A stretch of DNA of 64,000 nt from Kluyvera sp046569695 (GCF_046569695.1 NZ_JBKHUI010000017.1:45818-109817), one strand, 5' to 3'; numbered from the stretch's first letter, positions 33,531 through 42,874 are shown. Notes: generated by a model not told the origin, from the sequence alone. Numbers and translations: made by a program.

Positions 33531-34391
33531 ATGTCGCTCTCTCTGACTCAGACCAAACCGCTGCCCAATCTGCGCCCGTTGCTGTGGCTGCTGTTGCCGC
33601 TGCTGGTGCTGACCACACTGTTTTTCTGGCCGCTGTCGCTGATTGTTGAGCAGGCGCTACGCGACGCCAACGGCAACGTCGGGCTGGACACCTTCTGGCA
33701 GGTGGTTGAATCCCGGCGCTTTGTCAGCGCGCTGATGAACACCCTGCAAATTGCGCTGACCGCCACCGCAGGCTGCCTGCTGCTGGGCAGCGTGCTGTCG
33801 TTAATTCTGGTGTTTATCCCGTTTCCCGGCAGCGAACTGATTGGCCGGGTGGTGGATACCTTTATCGCGCTGCCCACCTTCCTGATAACCCTGGCCTTCA
33901 CCTTTATTTATGGCTCGGCGGGGCTGCTTAACGGCACGCTGATGCAACTGTTCGCCTTCGAGTTACCGCCAGTGGATTTTCTCTATTCGATGCAGGGGGT
34001 GATTCTGGCGGAGATCACCGTCTTCACGCCGCTGGTGATGCGCCCGCTGATGGCGGCGCTGCGCCAGATTGATAAAAGCCAGCTCGAGGCGGCCAGTATT
34101 CTCGGCGCGCATCCGCTGCGGGTGATTGCGCAGGTGATCTTCCCGGCGGCGCTACCCGCGCTGATGGCGGGCGGCAGCCTGTGTCTGCTGCTGACCACCA
34201 ACGAATTCGGCATCGTGTTGTTTATTGGCGCGAAAGGCGTCAATACCCTGCCGATGATGGTCTACAGCAAAGCGATTCTGGAGTCCGACTACAGCGTCGC
34301 CTGCATGATTGCGTTGATTAACATTGTGCTGTCGCTGGGGCTGTTCTCGCTCTACCGCCTGGCGGCGACGCGCACGGGCGTAAGGAGCTAA
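33531..34391 (+). CDS. phnU: 2-aminoethylphosphonate ABC transporter permease PhnU
   Basis: This 286-residue permease has about six membrane segments and the EAA-type cytoplasmic loop (QLEAASILGAHPLRVIAQVI) that contacts the ATPase. It starts two bases after phnT and ends two bases before phnV. Confidence 0.94.
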   Translation: MSLSLTQTKPLPNLRPLLWLLLPLLVLTTLFFWPLSLIVEQALRDANGNVGLDTFWQVVESRRFVSALMNTLQIALTATAGCLLLGSVLSLILVFIPFPGSELIGRVVDTFIALPTFLITLAFTFIYGSAGLLNGTLMQLFAFELPPVDFLYSMQGVILAEITVFTPLVMRPLMAALRQIDKSQLEAASILGAHPLRVIAQVIFPAALPALMAGGSLCLLLTTNEFGIVLFIGAKGVNTLPMMVYSKAILESDYSVACMIALINIVLSLGLFSLYRLAATRTGVRS

Positions 34392-34393
34392 CC

Positions 34394-35191
34394 ATGTTGA
34401 TTTGGTCGCGCAAAGGGCGCGTCGCAGCGGGCGCGGTAGCCACCGCGCTTGCCAGCGTCTTCTTTTTCCTGCCGCTGGCGGTGATTTTAATGTCCAGCCT
34501 GAGCCAGCAGTGGAACGGCATTCTGCCGAGCGGCTTCACGCTGAACCACTTTGTGAATGCCTTTCGCGGCGCGGCGTGGGATGCGCTGATCGCCAGCCTG
34601 ATCATCGGCTTTTGCGCCAGCCTGTTTGCGCTGCTGTGCGGCGTCTGGGCGGCACTGGCGCTGCGCCAATACAGCGGCAAGGTGCAAAAGGGGCTGAGTA
34701 TGCTGTTCTATTTGCCGAGTGCGATCCCTTCGGTTTCCGTCGGGCTTGGTATTCTGGTGGCCTTCAGCCAGGGGCCGCTGCAGATGAACGGCACGCTGTG
34801 GATTGTGCTGGCGGCGCACTTCGTGCTGATCTCCGCGTTCACCTTCAGCAACGTTTCCACCGGGCTGGCGCGGGTGTCTGCCGATATTGAAAATGTCGCT
34901 TCAAGCCTCGGTGCTTCGCCGTGGTACCGCCTGCGCCACGTGACGCTGCCGCTGCTGATGCCGTGGATGGTATCGGCGTTGGCGCTGAGCCTTTCGCTAT
35001 CGATGGGAGAGCTAGGTGCGACGATGATGATCTACCCGCCGGGCTGGACGACGCTGCCGGTGGCTATCTTTAGCCTGACCGATCGCGGCAATATCGCCGA
35101 TGGCGCGGCGCTGACTATCGTGCTGGTGGCGATAACGCTGCTGTTGATGATGAAGCTGGAGCGCGTGGCGAAGCGGTTGGGGCAGAAATAA
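34394..35191 (+). CDS. phnV: 2-aminoethylphosphonate ABC transporter permease PhnV
   Basis: This 265-residue permease has about six membrane segments and the EAA-like loop (IENVASSLGASPWYRLRHVT). It pairs with PhnU. As the last gene of the operon it is followed by GC-rich palindromes ending in a T-tract terminator. Confidence 0.94.
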   Translation: MLIWSRKGRVAAGAVATALASVFFFLPLAVILMSSLSQQWNGILPSGFTLNHFVNAFRGAAWDALIASLIIGFCASLFALLCGVWAALALRQYSGKVQKGLSMLFYLPSAIPSVSVGLGILVAFSQGPLQMNGTLWIVLAAHFVLISAFTFSNVSTGLARVSADIENVASSLGASPWYRLRHVTLPLLMPWMVSALALSLSLSMGELGATMMIYPPGWTTLPVAIFSLTDRGNIADGAALTIVLVAITLLLMMKLERVAKRLGQK

Positions 35192-35194
35192 AAA

Positions 35195-35443
35195 ACCTCC
35201 CCCTTAAAAAGGGAGAGGGAGCATATCGGTGCCGCTGAAGTATTGTGAAGTAAAGCACCGCACTCAACGGTCCCCTCACCCATTTGGGGAGAGGGTTAGG
35301 GTGAGGGGAAAAGAGGGCACATAACTAAAAACGGTCCCCCTCTCCCCCTTTAGGGAGAAGGTGAGAGTGAGGGGCGTATGTTGGCCCGAAAGTCAAACCC
35401 TCACCCCCACCCTCCCCGTAAAAGGGGAGAGAGGGTTTTTCAC
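35195..35443. repeat. Cluster of GGTCCCCTCACCC palindromes with terminator
   Basis: Four imperfect palindromes made of CCTCACCC / GGGGAGAGGG / GGGTGAGGGG blocks fill the gap between convergent phnV and the porin gene. The last, CTCCCC...GGGGAG near 35412, is followed by GAGGGTTTTT and should terminate the phn transcript. The same family is found near 13320, 44200 and 57480. Confidence 0.8.
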
Positions 35444-35449
35444 GCTAAC

Positions 35450-36838
35450 TTAGAACCAGGCTTCAAACATCCCGCCGAAGTTCAGTGAATCCAGCTGCTC
35501 GTCCTGCGTTCCGTTCACCTTCGCGGTACGCTTGTTATCAACCTGGCCGCCGGTCACGTAGAAGCGCAGCATTGGGCGGAATTCCGGGCCCATGCCAATC
35601 GCGATGTTCTGCGACAGAGTCAGCTTCCAGCCGTGGTTATCACCGCCCTGATCGTAATCTACGCGCTGGTAACCCGCTTCCAGCCAGGTGGAGTGCACGT
35701 CGTTCCAGAAGTACATTGGACGCACGATCGCGCCGTAGTTTTTACGGTTGTCGGTGTTGTCTTTGCTGTTGTCGTAGTCGTGGAAGGCCAACAGGTATTC
35801 CACCTGCGCCTGCTGGGTGAACTTGTAGTTACCTTCGAAGCTGGCGTAGATAGCGGTCAGCCCGTCGGTTTTGTTGAATACGCTGTTATCCGAGTTATCG
35901 GAGTAGCGCAGGATAACCTTGTTCACGCCGCTGTCATCGCTGTTGGTGTGGCTGAACAGCAGGCCGCCCTGCCAGGCATCCAGCTGCTTGTCGTTATCCA
36001 CCGCTTTAGAGTCGAAGCCGTAGTTAGCGTAAACCTCAACGTCAATCGGGCCCGCTTTGATGTTGTGGGTTTTGGTGGTTAGCGCGTAGTGGCCGTCGTC
36101 ACCGGTATCGGAGCTACCGGTACAGGTGATGCGCGATGGGTTGGACTCATCGGCCATCACTTCCGGGCTACAGGATTTCACCTGCGACACGGTGGCTACG
36201 TCAAACTGTACGCCGCCCACGTCAAAGTTTTTCACCCCTGCGCCCTGGCCGTCGTGGTTCATCCAGAAGTAGTCGTTGATACCCTGTTGTGGACGCTGGT
36301 GGAAGTCGCGGCCCGCCCAGATATAGGCGTTAGGGTTAGATTCCAGTACGTTGGTGACGCCAACGTAGGCTTTTTTCAGGTTAACTTCGTCACTCCAGTG
36401 GTCGAACATGACGTTGATATCCCAGATAGCACCTTTGCTGCTCTTAAAGGCTTTAGTTAACTGGAATTCACCACCGTTCCCTTCGTTACCCAGACGACCA
36501 ATCGCTGAGGCACCGTTATAGGAACCGTCCACGCCAACGTATTTCTGGTCACCGGCCTGGAAGTGTGCGCCGTAGCGCGCATAGCCGCTGAACTTCAGGC
36601 CGAACGGCACTGCCATATCTGGCGTTTGTGCGGCGCTTTGCGGGTTGGTTTCCAGATCCACCTTTTTGGCCTGGGCAGCGTCCATCTTAGCCTGGCGGTC
36701 TGCCAGGGCTTTATCGACGGCCTTGGCCACAATGGCGTCAATTTGTTCCTGAGTAAACTCTTGTGCCATTGCAGAGGAAAGCGGGCAAAGGGCGGCAATA
36801 ACCGCCATAGCTAATGGAAGTTTTTTTACAGTTTTCAT
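35450..36838 (-). CDS. LamB/ScrY-type carbohydrate porin
   Basis: This 462-residue outer-membrane protein has a signal peptide cleaved after Ala25 (SSAMA|QE). A short alpha-helical, coiled-coil-prone segment follows (about 26-62, QEQIDAIVAKAVDKALADRQ), as in ScrY. An 18-strand maltoporin-like barrel ends in the C-terminal phenylalanine of EAWF. It probably admits oligosaccharides or beta-glucosides. It follows the PTS IIA gene on the same strand, so the two are likely co-regulated. Confidence 0.88.
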   Translation of the reverse strand: MKTVKKLPLAMAVIAALCPLSSAMAQEFTQEQIDAIVAKAVDKALADRQAKMDAAQAKKVDLETNPQSAAQTPDMAVPFGLKFSGYARYGAHFQAGDQKYVGVDGSYNGASAIGRLGNEGNGGEFQLTKAFKSSKGAIWDINVMFDHWSDEVNLKKAYVGVTNVLESNPNAYIWAGRDFHQRPQQGINDYFWMNHDGQGAGVKNFDVGGVQFDVATVSQVKSCSPEVMADESNPSRITCTGSSDTGDDGHYALTTKTHNIKAGPIDVEVYANYGFDSKAVDNDKQLDAWQGGLLFSHTNSDDSGVNKVILRYSDNSDNSVFNKTDGLTAIYASFEGNYKFTQQAQVEYLLAFHDYDNSKDNTDNRKNYGAIVRPMYFWNDVHSTWLEAGYQRVDYDQGGDNHGWKLTLSQNIAIGMGPEFRPMLRFYVTGGQVDNKRTAKVNGTQDEQLDSLNFGGMFEAWF

Positions 36839-37000
36839 GGTTATCTCAAATTAATTAATTATATTTTCAGACAATAACCATCCCGTCCGGGTGGATAACT
36901 ATCATTGCCACCTAAACAAGCTGATTTTATTTATTTTCTCGTAGGGTACCGTTAAATCGTTAGCGTAATTAATGTCTCCGAAGTTAAATGAAATTTAATA

Positions 37001-37303
37001 TTAACGTTGATAAAGATGAATAATTTCTTCCGAAAGTTCACGAGCAAGTAACGAATTCATCAAATGATCCTGCGCGTGTACCATAATTAGGGTCATGGGC
37101 TGACGCGCGTCACCTGCATCCTGCTCAATAAGCCTGGTTTGCATATGGTGCGCCTGGCGGGCATAGCCATCGGCTTCCCGCAGGAGATTTCTGGCTTCCT
37201 CCATTTCACCCTGGCGTGCGGCGTGTAGCGCCTCAAAGCACAGCGATCTGGACTGGCCCGCGTTAATGATTATTTCCATTACCGCGTCCTCTAACCTAAC
37301 CAT
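37001..37303 (-). CDS. PTS lactose/cellobiose-type EIIA
   Basis: This 100-residue helical EIIA has the phosphorylated histidine His76 and Asp79 in LIMVHAQDHLMNSLL. The start follows AGAGGAT at good spacing. Neither EIIB nor EIIC of this family, nor a phospho-glycosidase, is adjacent, so it must serve permease subunits encoded elsewhere or have a regulatory job. It precedes the porin by 162 bases. Confidence 0.9.
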   Translation of the reverse strand: MVRLEDAVMEIIINAGQSRSLCFEALHAARQGEMEEARNLLREADGYARQAHHMQTRLIEQDAGDARQPMTLIMVHAQDHLMNSLLARELSEEIIHLYQR

Positions 37304-37970
37304 AATAATATCCTCTAACTATTTAAAGTTATGATAAAAAGAGGTCGGAAATAATATATCAATGCTTACTGTTAAATTTATCTGACTTAACTAACGGTTC
37401 CAGGTTATGGCGCAGTTGATTTTAACGTCTGCACTTTGTTTTTCATTAATAAACGAATTTCAGGGTACAGCAATAGTCAATACATGGCCGCAGAGGTCAG
37501 CATATAAATAACGCACGTGATCACCGAGTTTAGCGTCCATGAATAATGGTTCGCGAAACCACGAATGATAACGAGAGTTCATTTAAACATCTTTTTCGCG
37601 CGCTGAATAAATCAGCGGCAGAGCATATTTTTGTTCATTGATGCCCATCCTCTAAATGTAAAAAGTTATTGCGATTGTGATTTGATATGAAACTGAAACC
37701 GGTTTCTATTCATAAAATCAAGAAGTGTGACATCCATCAATTTCTCATGCTTATGAGACAAATTATTTCGTCCTGGCTCACAGAAAATTGTCGTTTGGGG
37801 GGAGTGGGCATGCATTGCATACGAAGTGTCTATGAGAAAACGAAACGAGTTGGGGAGGGGAACGCTGTTCTACCCGAGGCCGCTGCGCTCGCCCGGGTTG
37901 GCATGACTATTCGTAGCCCGGCCGAACGAAGTGACGCCGGGAAACCCCAGCGCCATCAGCCATGACAACG
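37304..37970. other. 667-base gap with a LacI-type palindrome and CRP-like site
   Basis: No convincing gene was found. TGAAACCGGTTTCT (37694-37707) contains a perfect 12-base palindrome of LacI/GalR type. TGTGA-CATCCA-TCAAT (37726-37741) resembles a CRP site. GGTTCGCGAAACC (37548-37560) is a second near-palindrome with a GAAACC half site. A diverged copy of the GTAGCCCGGCC repeat is at about 37914-37943. If the operator serves the EIIA gene, the leader would be about 350 bases. Confidence 0.5.
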
Positions 37971-38264
37971 TTATTTAGTCGGGCACTGAATGCTGTTAAT
38001 CGCCTTCTCATAGGCAGGACGATCGTTCTTATCCAACGCCCGCGTGGCGCTCTGCACCGCCGTTTTGTTCTCTGCTGAATCCAGAATACGGTTGGCAAAC
38101 TGCGTATCGCTCAGCCCACTGCTGGCCGGGCAGTTCTGCTTCACGTCCTTCACCACCTGCTGTTTTTGCTGCTCAAACTTAAGTCCTTCCAGCGGTGAAG
38201 CTAACGCCACGGCGGGCAGTAACAGGGAGGCGGCGAGTGAAACAACAATACTGACTTTCTTCAT
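37971..38264 (-). CDS. yicS: Small periplasmic protein, YicS-like
   Basis: This 97-residue protein has a signal peptide (cleavage after about Ala22, AVALA|SP) and two cysteines (QNCPAS and IQCPTK) that could form a disulfide. Length, layout and the C-terminal IQCP resemble E. coli YicS, which also lies near nepI. The ATG at 38264 has AAGGAT at good spacing; a longer frame to 38285 is less likely. Its function is unknown. Confidence 0.75.
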   Translation of the reverse strand: MKKVSIVVSLAASLLLPAVALASPLEGLKFEQQKQQVVKDVKQNCPASSGLSDTQFANRILDSAENKTAVQSATRALDKNDRPAYEKAINSIQCPTK

Positions 38265-38472
38265 TGCGAATATCCTTATGTTCATGCGCTTAGTTAACTA
38301 TAGACGCATTCCCCAGTACGTCATTTTGCGTGGCGCTTTCCCGTAAAATGAAGGTGTTGCATTGGTACGCTAAAACCTTCCGTAGCGGCTCGTAGAAACG
38401 GTAAATCACGCCTGCTTTCTCGGCATCTTGTGCGTAGAGTCCTACCATTAGCTCTTTGGGTGACGGAACGCC

Positions 38473-39390
38473 ATGACCACTTCCACGCCGCATGATGCGG
38501 TCTTTAAACAGTTTTTATGTCACCCGGAAACGGCGCGGGACTTTTTGGCTATTCACCTGCCGGAAACCTTGCGAGCACTGTGCAATCTGCAAACGCTAAA
38601 ACTGGAATCCAGCAGTTTTATTGAGCCCGGTCTCCGCGCCCGCTATTCCGATGTGCTGTGGTCGCTACAGACGACGGAAGGGGAAGGCTATATCTACGTG
38701 GTGATTGAGCACCAAAGCTCACCCGACCCGCATATGGCATTTCGGCTGTTGCGCTATGCGCTGTCGGCGATGCAGCGCCATCTGGATGCAGGCCACCCGA
38801 CGCTACCGTTGGTGATCCCCATGCTTTTTTATCACGGTACGCAAAGTCCCTATCCCTTCTCGCTGTGCTGGCTGGATGAGTTTGCTAATCCGGCGGCGGC
38901 GAGGGCGCTCTATGCCGATGCGTTCCCGCTGGTCGATATCACGGTGGTGCCGGACGACGAGATTATGCAGCACCGGCGCATGGCGCTGCTGGAACTGGTG
39001 CAAAAGCATATCCGCCAGCGCGACCTTCTGGGTCTGGTAGATAGGCTGGCTCTGCTGCTGGTTACGGGATGTGCTAATGACAGCCAGATGGAAGCGCTGT
39101 TTAATTATTTACTGCGGTCGGGAGATGCGGTTCGCTTTCACGAATTTCTCCAGGCGGCGGTAGCACGTTTACCTGAACAGAAGGAGAAGATGATGACGAT
39201 TGCGGAGAGGCTGCGGGAAGAGGGGCATCTGGCGGGATTGCAGGTGGGGGTTCAGCAGGGGCTGCAACAGGGTATCCAGCAAGAGGCTCAGCGTATTGCC
39301 CGTACCATGCTCGAAAACGGCATAGATAGCGCCCTGGTTCAGCTGATAACCGGGCTTTCAGCTGATGAACTGGCGTCGTTGCAGCACTAA
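38473..39390 (+). CDS. Rpn-family recombination-promoting nuclease (transposase_31)
   Basis: This 305-residue protein belongs to the RpnA/YhgA family of PD-(D/E)xK nucleases. The N-terminus is typical (TPHDAVFKQFLCHPETARDF). Candidate catalytic residues are Asp60 (RYSDVLW), Glu79 and Gln81 (VVIEHQSS). A glutamine-rich helix near the C-terminus (VGVQQGLQQGIQQEAQRIA) is common in the family. E. coli relatives promote RecA-independent recombination. No flanking insertion-sequence ends were seen. Confidence 0.88.
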   Translation: MTTSTPHDAVFKQFLCHPETARDFLAIHLPETLRALCNLQTLKLESSSFIEPGLRARYSDVLWSLQTTEGEGYIYVVIEHQSSPDPHMAFRLLRYALSAMQRHLDAGHPTLPLVIPMLFYHGTQSPYPFSLCWLDEFANPAAARALYADAFPLVDITVVPDDEIMQHRRMALLELVQKHIRQRDLLGLVDRLALLLVTGCANDSQMEALFNYLLRSGDAVRFHEFLQAAVARLPEQKEKMMTIAERLREEGHLAGLQVGVQQGLQQGIQQEAQRIARTMLENGIDSALVQLITGLSADELASLQH

Positions 39391-39396
39391 AACCGG

Positions 39397-39421
39397 GCCC
39401 GATAGCCTGGTGCTATCGGGC
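39397..39421. terminator. Hairpin between rpn and yicL
   Basis: GCCCGATAGC and GCTATCGGGC form a perfect 10-base stem with a 5-base loop between the convergent genes. On the minus strand the stem is followed by CCGGTTTTAG, so it best serves yicL. Confidence 0.75.
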
Positions 39422-39430
39422 AGTACGGTG

Positions 39431-40333
39431 CTATGCGGTCCTGGTTCTGCGGCGTGAATCCAGAGAAATCAGCACCACCGAGGAGAGGATCAGCAGCGTG
39501 CCCAGCCAGTCCGGCAGGGTAAAACTGATGCCCAACAGCAGCAGCGAGAGTAGTGCGCTGCTCAGCGGTTCGGCGCAGCTGAGAATACTGGCCTTAGGTC
39601 CACCGATCATCTGCGCGCCTTTAAGATACAGGCTAAAGGTGAGGGAGGTGCCAATCACCACCAGGTAGAAGAACGCCAGCAGCAGGTTGCCGGTAATCAC
39701 CACGTTGGCGCCATCTCCCGCGTAAAACGGCAGCAGCATCGCGCCGCCGAGCAGCATGCTCCAGCCGACGATCGGCAGCGTGCCGTAGCGGGCAATCAGC
39801 GTGGACGGGTAGGTGGTGTAGAACGCCGCAGCGAAGGCCGAAGCGATCCCCCAGAACAGCGCCGCGCCGGAGATTGAGAGCGACGTTGGGTCGCCGTGGG
39901 TGACCAGCAAGAACGTGCCGATAAGCGAGGTGGCGATGGCGGCAAAGACGAAGCGCCCTGGGCGGGCTTTGCGCACGATGGCGAACCAGGCAACGATAAT
40001 GGTCGGCGACAGGAACTGCAAAATCGTCGCAGTGGCGGCGTTGGATTTTTCAATCGCCAGCAGGAAGGTGAGCTGTACGGTCATCGCGCCGACAAGGGAG
40101 AACAGCAGCAGGCTGAGAATGTCTTTGCGGTCTTTCAGGATGCGGAAAATGCCGTCGCCGTGCAGGAAGGAGAACGTCAGCAGGATAAAGCCACCGGAGA
40201 GCAGGCGAATCATCGTCAGAAACGGCGACGGCATCTGGCTGTGTTCCATGATGTACTGCGCACAAACGCCTGAACTTCCCCACAATATCGCTGCAACTAA
40301 GACGTTCAGCATCCCTTTTCTGGTGGCACCCAT
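39431..40333 (-). CDS. yicL: EamA-family transporter YicL
   Basis: This 300-residue drug/metabolite transporter has about ten membrane segments in two EamA repeats. Its start (MGATRKGMLNVLVAAILWGS) and the segment GGPKASILSCAEPLSSALLS match E. coli YicL. The substrate is unknown. It marks the far end of the conserved yicN-nepI-yicS-yicL backbone; genes beyond it are foreign to the K-12 order. Confidence 0.92.
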   Translation of the reverse strand: MGATRKGMLNVLVAAILWGSSGVCAQYIMEHSQMPSPFLTMIRLLSGGFILLTFSFLHGDGIFRILKDRKDILSLLLFSLVGAMTVQLTFLLAIEKSNAATATILQFLSPTIIVAWFAIVRKARPGRFVFAAIATSLIGTFLLVTHGDPTSLSISGAALFWGIASAFAAAFYTTYPSTLIARYGTLPIVGWSMLLGGAMLLPFYAGDGANVVITGNLLLAFFYLVVIGTSLTFSLYLKGAQMIGGPKASILSCAEPLSSALLSLLLLGISFTLPDWLGTLLILSSVVLISLDSRRRTRTA

Positions 40334-40392
40334 TTTTCCTCAACCCTGTCATATGATTTTATTCTGGCGGGCATCATAGCATGGGCAGAGGC

Positions 40393-40419
40393 TTGCCCCC
40401 AGCGGTGCGCCGGGGGCAA
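40393..40419. terminator. GC-rich hairpin after murP
   Basis: TTGCCCCC and GGGGGCAA form an 8-base stem between the murP stop and yicL. It lacks a clear T tract in either direction, so termination is uncertain. Confidence 0.4.
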
Positions 40420-40424
40420 AAGGG

Positions 40425-41876
40425 TTAGCTGAGGTCGACGTTTTTGCTGCCGAAAAGCCAGGTCAGCAGGAAGCCAAAGAAGTAGGCCACCAGCAGGCCC
40501 GCCGCGTAGACCGCCATCCCGGCGTAGATGCCGCTGTGCGAGGTCATCAGCGGCAGCGCCACCAGGCCGGACGGGCCAAAGACGGTGTTGAGGCCAACCG
40601 GCAGCCCGAGCCAGGCCACCAGACCGATAAAGAAGCCCCCGCAGGCGCCGCCGAGACAGGCGGTGACAAACGGCTTCATGCGCGGCAACGTGACGCCGTA
40701 AATCAACGGTTCGCCCACGCCGAGCAGGCCGGGAATGATGGCGCCTTTAATCTGCGTACGCAGCAGGGAATCCTGCTTCGCGCGGACGTAGAGCGCCAGC
40801 GCTGCTCCCACCTGGCCCGCACCGGCCATTGCCAGAATGGTGAACAGCGAGTTGAAGCCCTGCGCTTCCATCAGCGCAAAATAGACCGGCACAAAGCCCT
40901 GATGCACGCCGAACATCACTGCCAGCAGGAACAGACCGGCCAGCACCGCAGAGCCGAACGGGTTGCCGTTGAGGTGCAGGAACAGCCAGGACATTCCGGT
41001 AAACAGGTAGCCGCCGATAGGCATAATCACCACGAAGGTGACTGCGCCCATGATCAGCAGCGTCACCGCCGAGGTGAGGATCATATCCAGGTTAGCCGGC
41101 ATGATGCGGCGCACCCGTTTTTCTACCCACGCGCCGATAATCGAGGCGATCAGCACGCCGATAATATTGCCGCGCGGATCAATACCGTGACCGAAGAAAT
41201 CGGTGATACCGGAGTAGAAGCCGACGGTGGCTTTTGGGTCATAGCCGAGGATAAACAGCGCGGCGATGATGGCGCCGTTGACGCCGGAGCCGCCAAAGGC
41301 TTTCTGCGCGTTATAGCCAATGAGAATGCTCAGGAAGGTGAACATCCCTTTGCTGAAGATTTTCATGTAGCTGATGATACCCACCAGCGTGGCGTTGGGG
41401 TGCGCGTTCTCCAGCACGAAAAGCTGCTCGGCGAGCGTGGCAAAGCCCAACAGCAGCCCGACGGCGATAAAGCCTGGAATCAGCGGGGTAAAGATGGTGG
41501 CAAACTTCGCCAGAAACTTCTGCACGCCGCCGGTCTGTTTGCCCTTTAGCTCCTGTTTTTTGGCGCTGGCGATATCGGCGAGTGACTCGCCGCTGGCGGG
41601 TGTTTGCTGCGCGGCAGGTTCGTTTTCCAGCAGTTCGTTCATCAGCTCGGCGGCGCTTTGCGCTTTGCCCGGCCCGAGGATTATCTGAAACTGCTCCTCG
41701 CTGACGACCACGCCCAGCACGCCTTCGACCTGGCGGATGGCCGCCACGTCGGCGTGGACGTCGCTGCGTAAGGTTAAACGCAGACGGGTCATGCAGTTAC
41801 CCGCCTGGACTACGTTCGGCGCACCGCCAACCAGGTCGAGGAGGCGAGCTATCATCGCTTTATTTATTTTGGCCAT
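40425..41876 (-). CDS. murP: PTS N-acetylmuramic acid EIIBC MurP
   Basis: This 483-residue permease has an N-terminal EIIB domain with Cys28 (QAGNCMTRLRL) and a C-terminal EIIC with about ten membrane segments and GVGEPLIYGVTLPRMK. It takes up N-acetylmuramic acid as the 6-phosphate and needs EIIA-Glc as donor. It follows murQ by 25 bases. MurP and MurQ together feed cell-wall sugars into the GlcNAc-6-phosphate pool. Confidence 0.93.
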   Translation of the reverse strand: MAKINKAMIARLLDLVGGAPNVVQAGNCMTRLRLTLRSDVHADVAAIRQVEGVLGVVVSEEQFQIILGPGKAQSAAELMNELLENEPAAQQTPASGESLADIASAKKQELKGKQTGGVQKFLAKFATIFTPLIPGFIAVGLLLGFATLAEQLFVLENAHPNATLVGIISYMKIFSKGMFTFLSILIGYNAQKAFGGSGVNGAIIAALFILGYDPKATVGFYSGITDFFGHGIDPRGNIIGVLIASIIGAWVEKRVRRIMPANLDMILTSAVTLLIMGAVTFVVIMPIGGYLFTGMSWLFLHLNGNPFGSAVLAGLFLLAVMFGVHQGFVPVYFALMEAQGFNSLFTILAMAGAGQVGAALALYVRAKQDSLLRTQIKGAIIPGLLGVGEPLIYGVTLPRMKPFVTACLGGACGGFFIGLVAWLGLPVGLNTVFGPSGLVALPLMTSHSGIYAGMAVYAAGLLVAYFFGFLLTWLFGSKNVDLS

Positions 41877-41901
41877 TCCACGGTATCCCCAGTCAGTCGA
41901 A

Positions 41902-42801
41902 TCAGTGATTTAACGCTTTACGAATAAAGCCGTTGTTATCCGCCAGCAGCTGTTTGGCTTCTTCGGCGCTCAGGTTTGCCAGCACCATCACGATGGCGGT
42001 TTTGCAGTGACGTCCGCAGGCGTCAAGCGCCGCCTGCGCGGTGTCGCGGTCGCATTCGGTGGCTTCCATTACGATGGAGACCTGACGTTCAATCAGCTTG
42101 GCGTTGGTGGCTTCCACATCCACCATCAGGTTGCTGTAGACCTTGCCGCTGCGGATCATCGCGCCGGTGGTAATCATGTTCAGCACCAGCTTCTGCGCGG
42201 TGCCAGCCTTCAGGCGGGTAGAGCCGGTGACCACTTCCGGGCCGACGACCGGGGTGATGGCGATATCTGCGCGCTGCGCCATTTCGCCGTGCGGGTTGCA
42301 GCTCACAATGGCGACCAGCGCGTTTTGCTGGTGGGCATATTCCATTGCGCCGAGCACGTACGGGGTGCGCCCACTGGCGGCGATGCCGACCAGCACATCG
42401 CGTTCGTTAAAGCCCAGCGCCTGTAAATCTTCTGGGCCGCGCGCCGCGTTGTCTTCCACGTTTTCTACGGCTTTCAGAATGGCGGTATGGCCACCGGCAA
42501 TCAGGCCAACAACCTGTTCCGGGCGGGTGCCAAAAGTCGGCGGGCATTCGCTGGCATCGAGAATGCCTAAACGCCCGGAGGTGCCCGCGCCGATATAAAT
42601 CAGGCGCCCGCCGTGGCGAAATGCCTCTGCCACGGCATCAACGAGCTGGGCAATCTGCGGAATGTAGGGGGTGATCGCATGGGCAACCAGCTGATCTTCG
42701 TTGTTAATCACCGTCAGCATCGCTTCAGTGGAGAGGGTGTCAATGTTAGCGCTGTTGGCGTTGCGGCGTTCGGTCAGCAGTTTGCTCAGGTCGATACTCA
42801 T
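41902..42801 (-). CDS. murQ: N-acetylmuramic acid 6-phosphate etherase MurQ
   Basis: This 299-residue SIS-domain enzyme cleaves the lactyl ether of MurNAc-6-phosphate to GlcNAc-6-phosphate and D-lactate. The catalytic glutamate is Glu85 in GRLGILDASECPP (Glu83 in E. coli), and the phosphosugar loop GAGTSGR is clear. It is first in murQP. The regulator murR, divergent from murQ in E. coli, is not present here. Confidence 0.95.
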   Translation of the reverse strand: MSIDLSKLLTERRNANSANIDTLSTEAMLTVINNEDQLVAHAITPYIPQIAQLVDAVAEAFRHGGRLIYIGAGTSGRLGILDASECPPTFGTRPEQVVGLIAGGHTAILKAVENVEDNAARGPEDLQALGFNERDVLVGIAASGRTPYVLGAMEYAHQQNALVAIVSCNPHGEMAQRADIAITPVVGPEVVTGSTRLKAGTAQKLVLNMITTGAMIRSGKVYSNLMVDVEATNAKLIERQVSIVMEATECDRDTAQAALDACGRHCKTAIVMVLANLSAEEAKQLLADNNGFIRKALNH

Positions 42802-42858
42802 CAGGAAACCTCATCATTCTCAGTGGCAGGCAGTATAAGGAATTAATTATTCCAATCA

Positions 42859-42874
42859 TGTGAAGAGTATCACG
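42859..42874. promoter_or_regulatory. CRP site upstream of murQ
   Basis: TGTGA-AGAGTA-TCACG matches the CRP consensus at nine of ten core bases, 58 bases before the murQ start. GGAAT-N5-ATTCC at 42840-42854 lies between it and the gene and may be a second regulator site. E. coli murQP is known to need CRP. Confidence 0.7.

Noticed and set aside
37391..37648. Minus-strand frame with two internal stops (starts MGINEQKYALPL) that looked like a decayed small gene
   Set aside because: Three stops in 86 codons is close to chance in this AT-richer DNA. No homologue was recognised, so it cannot be called a pseudogene.
37687..37965. A 92-codon plus-strand ORF between the EIIA and yicS genes
   Set aside because: It has no ribosome binding site and its end is made of the GTAGCCCGGCC repeat. 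It also overlaps the LacI-type palindrome and CRP-like site. The translated sequence resembles no family I know.
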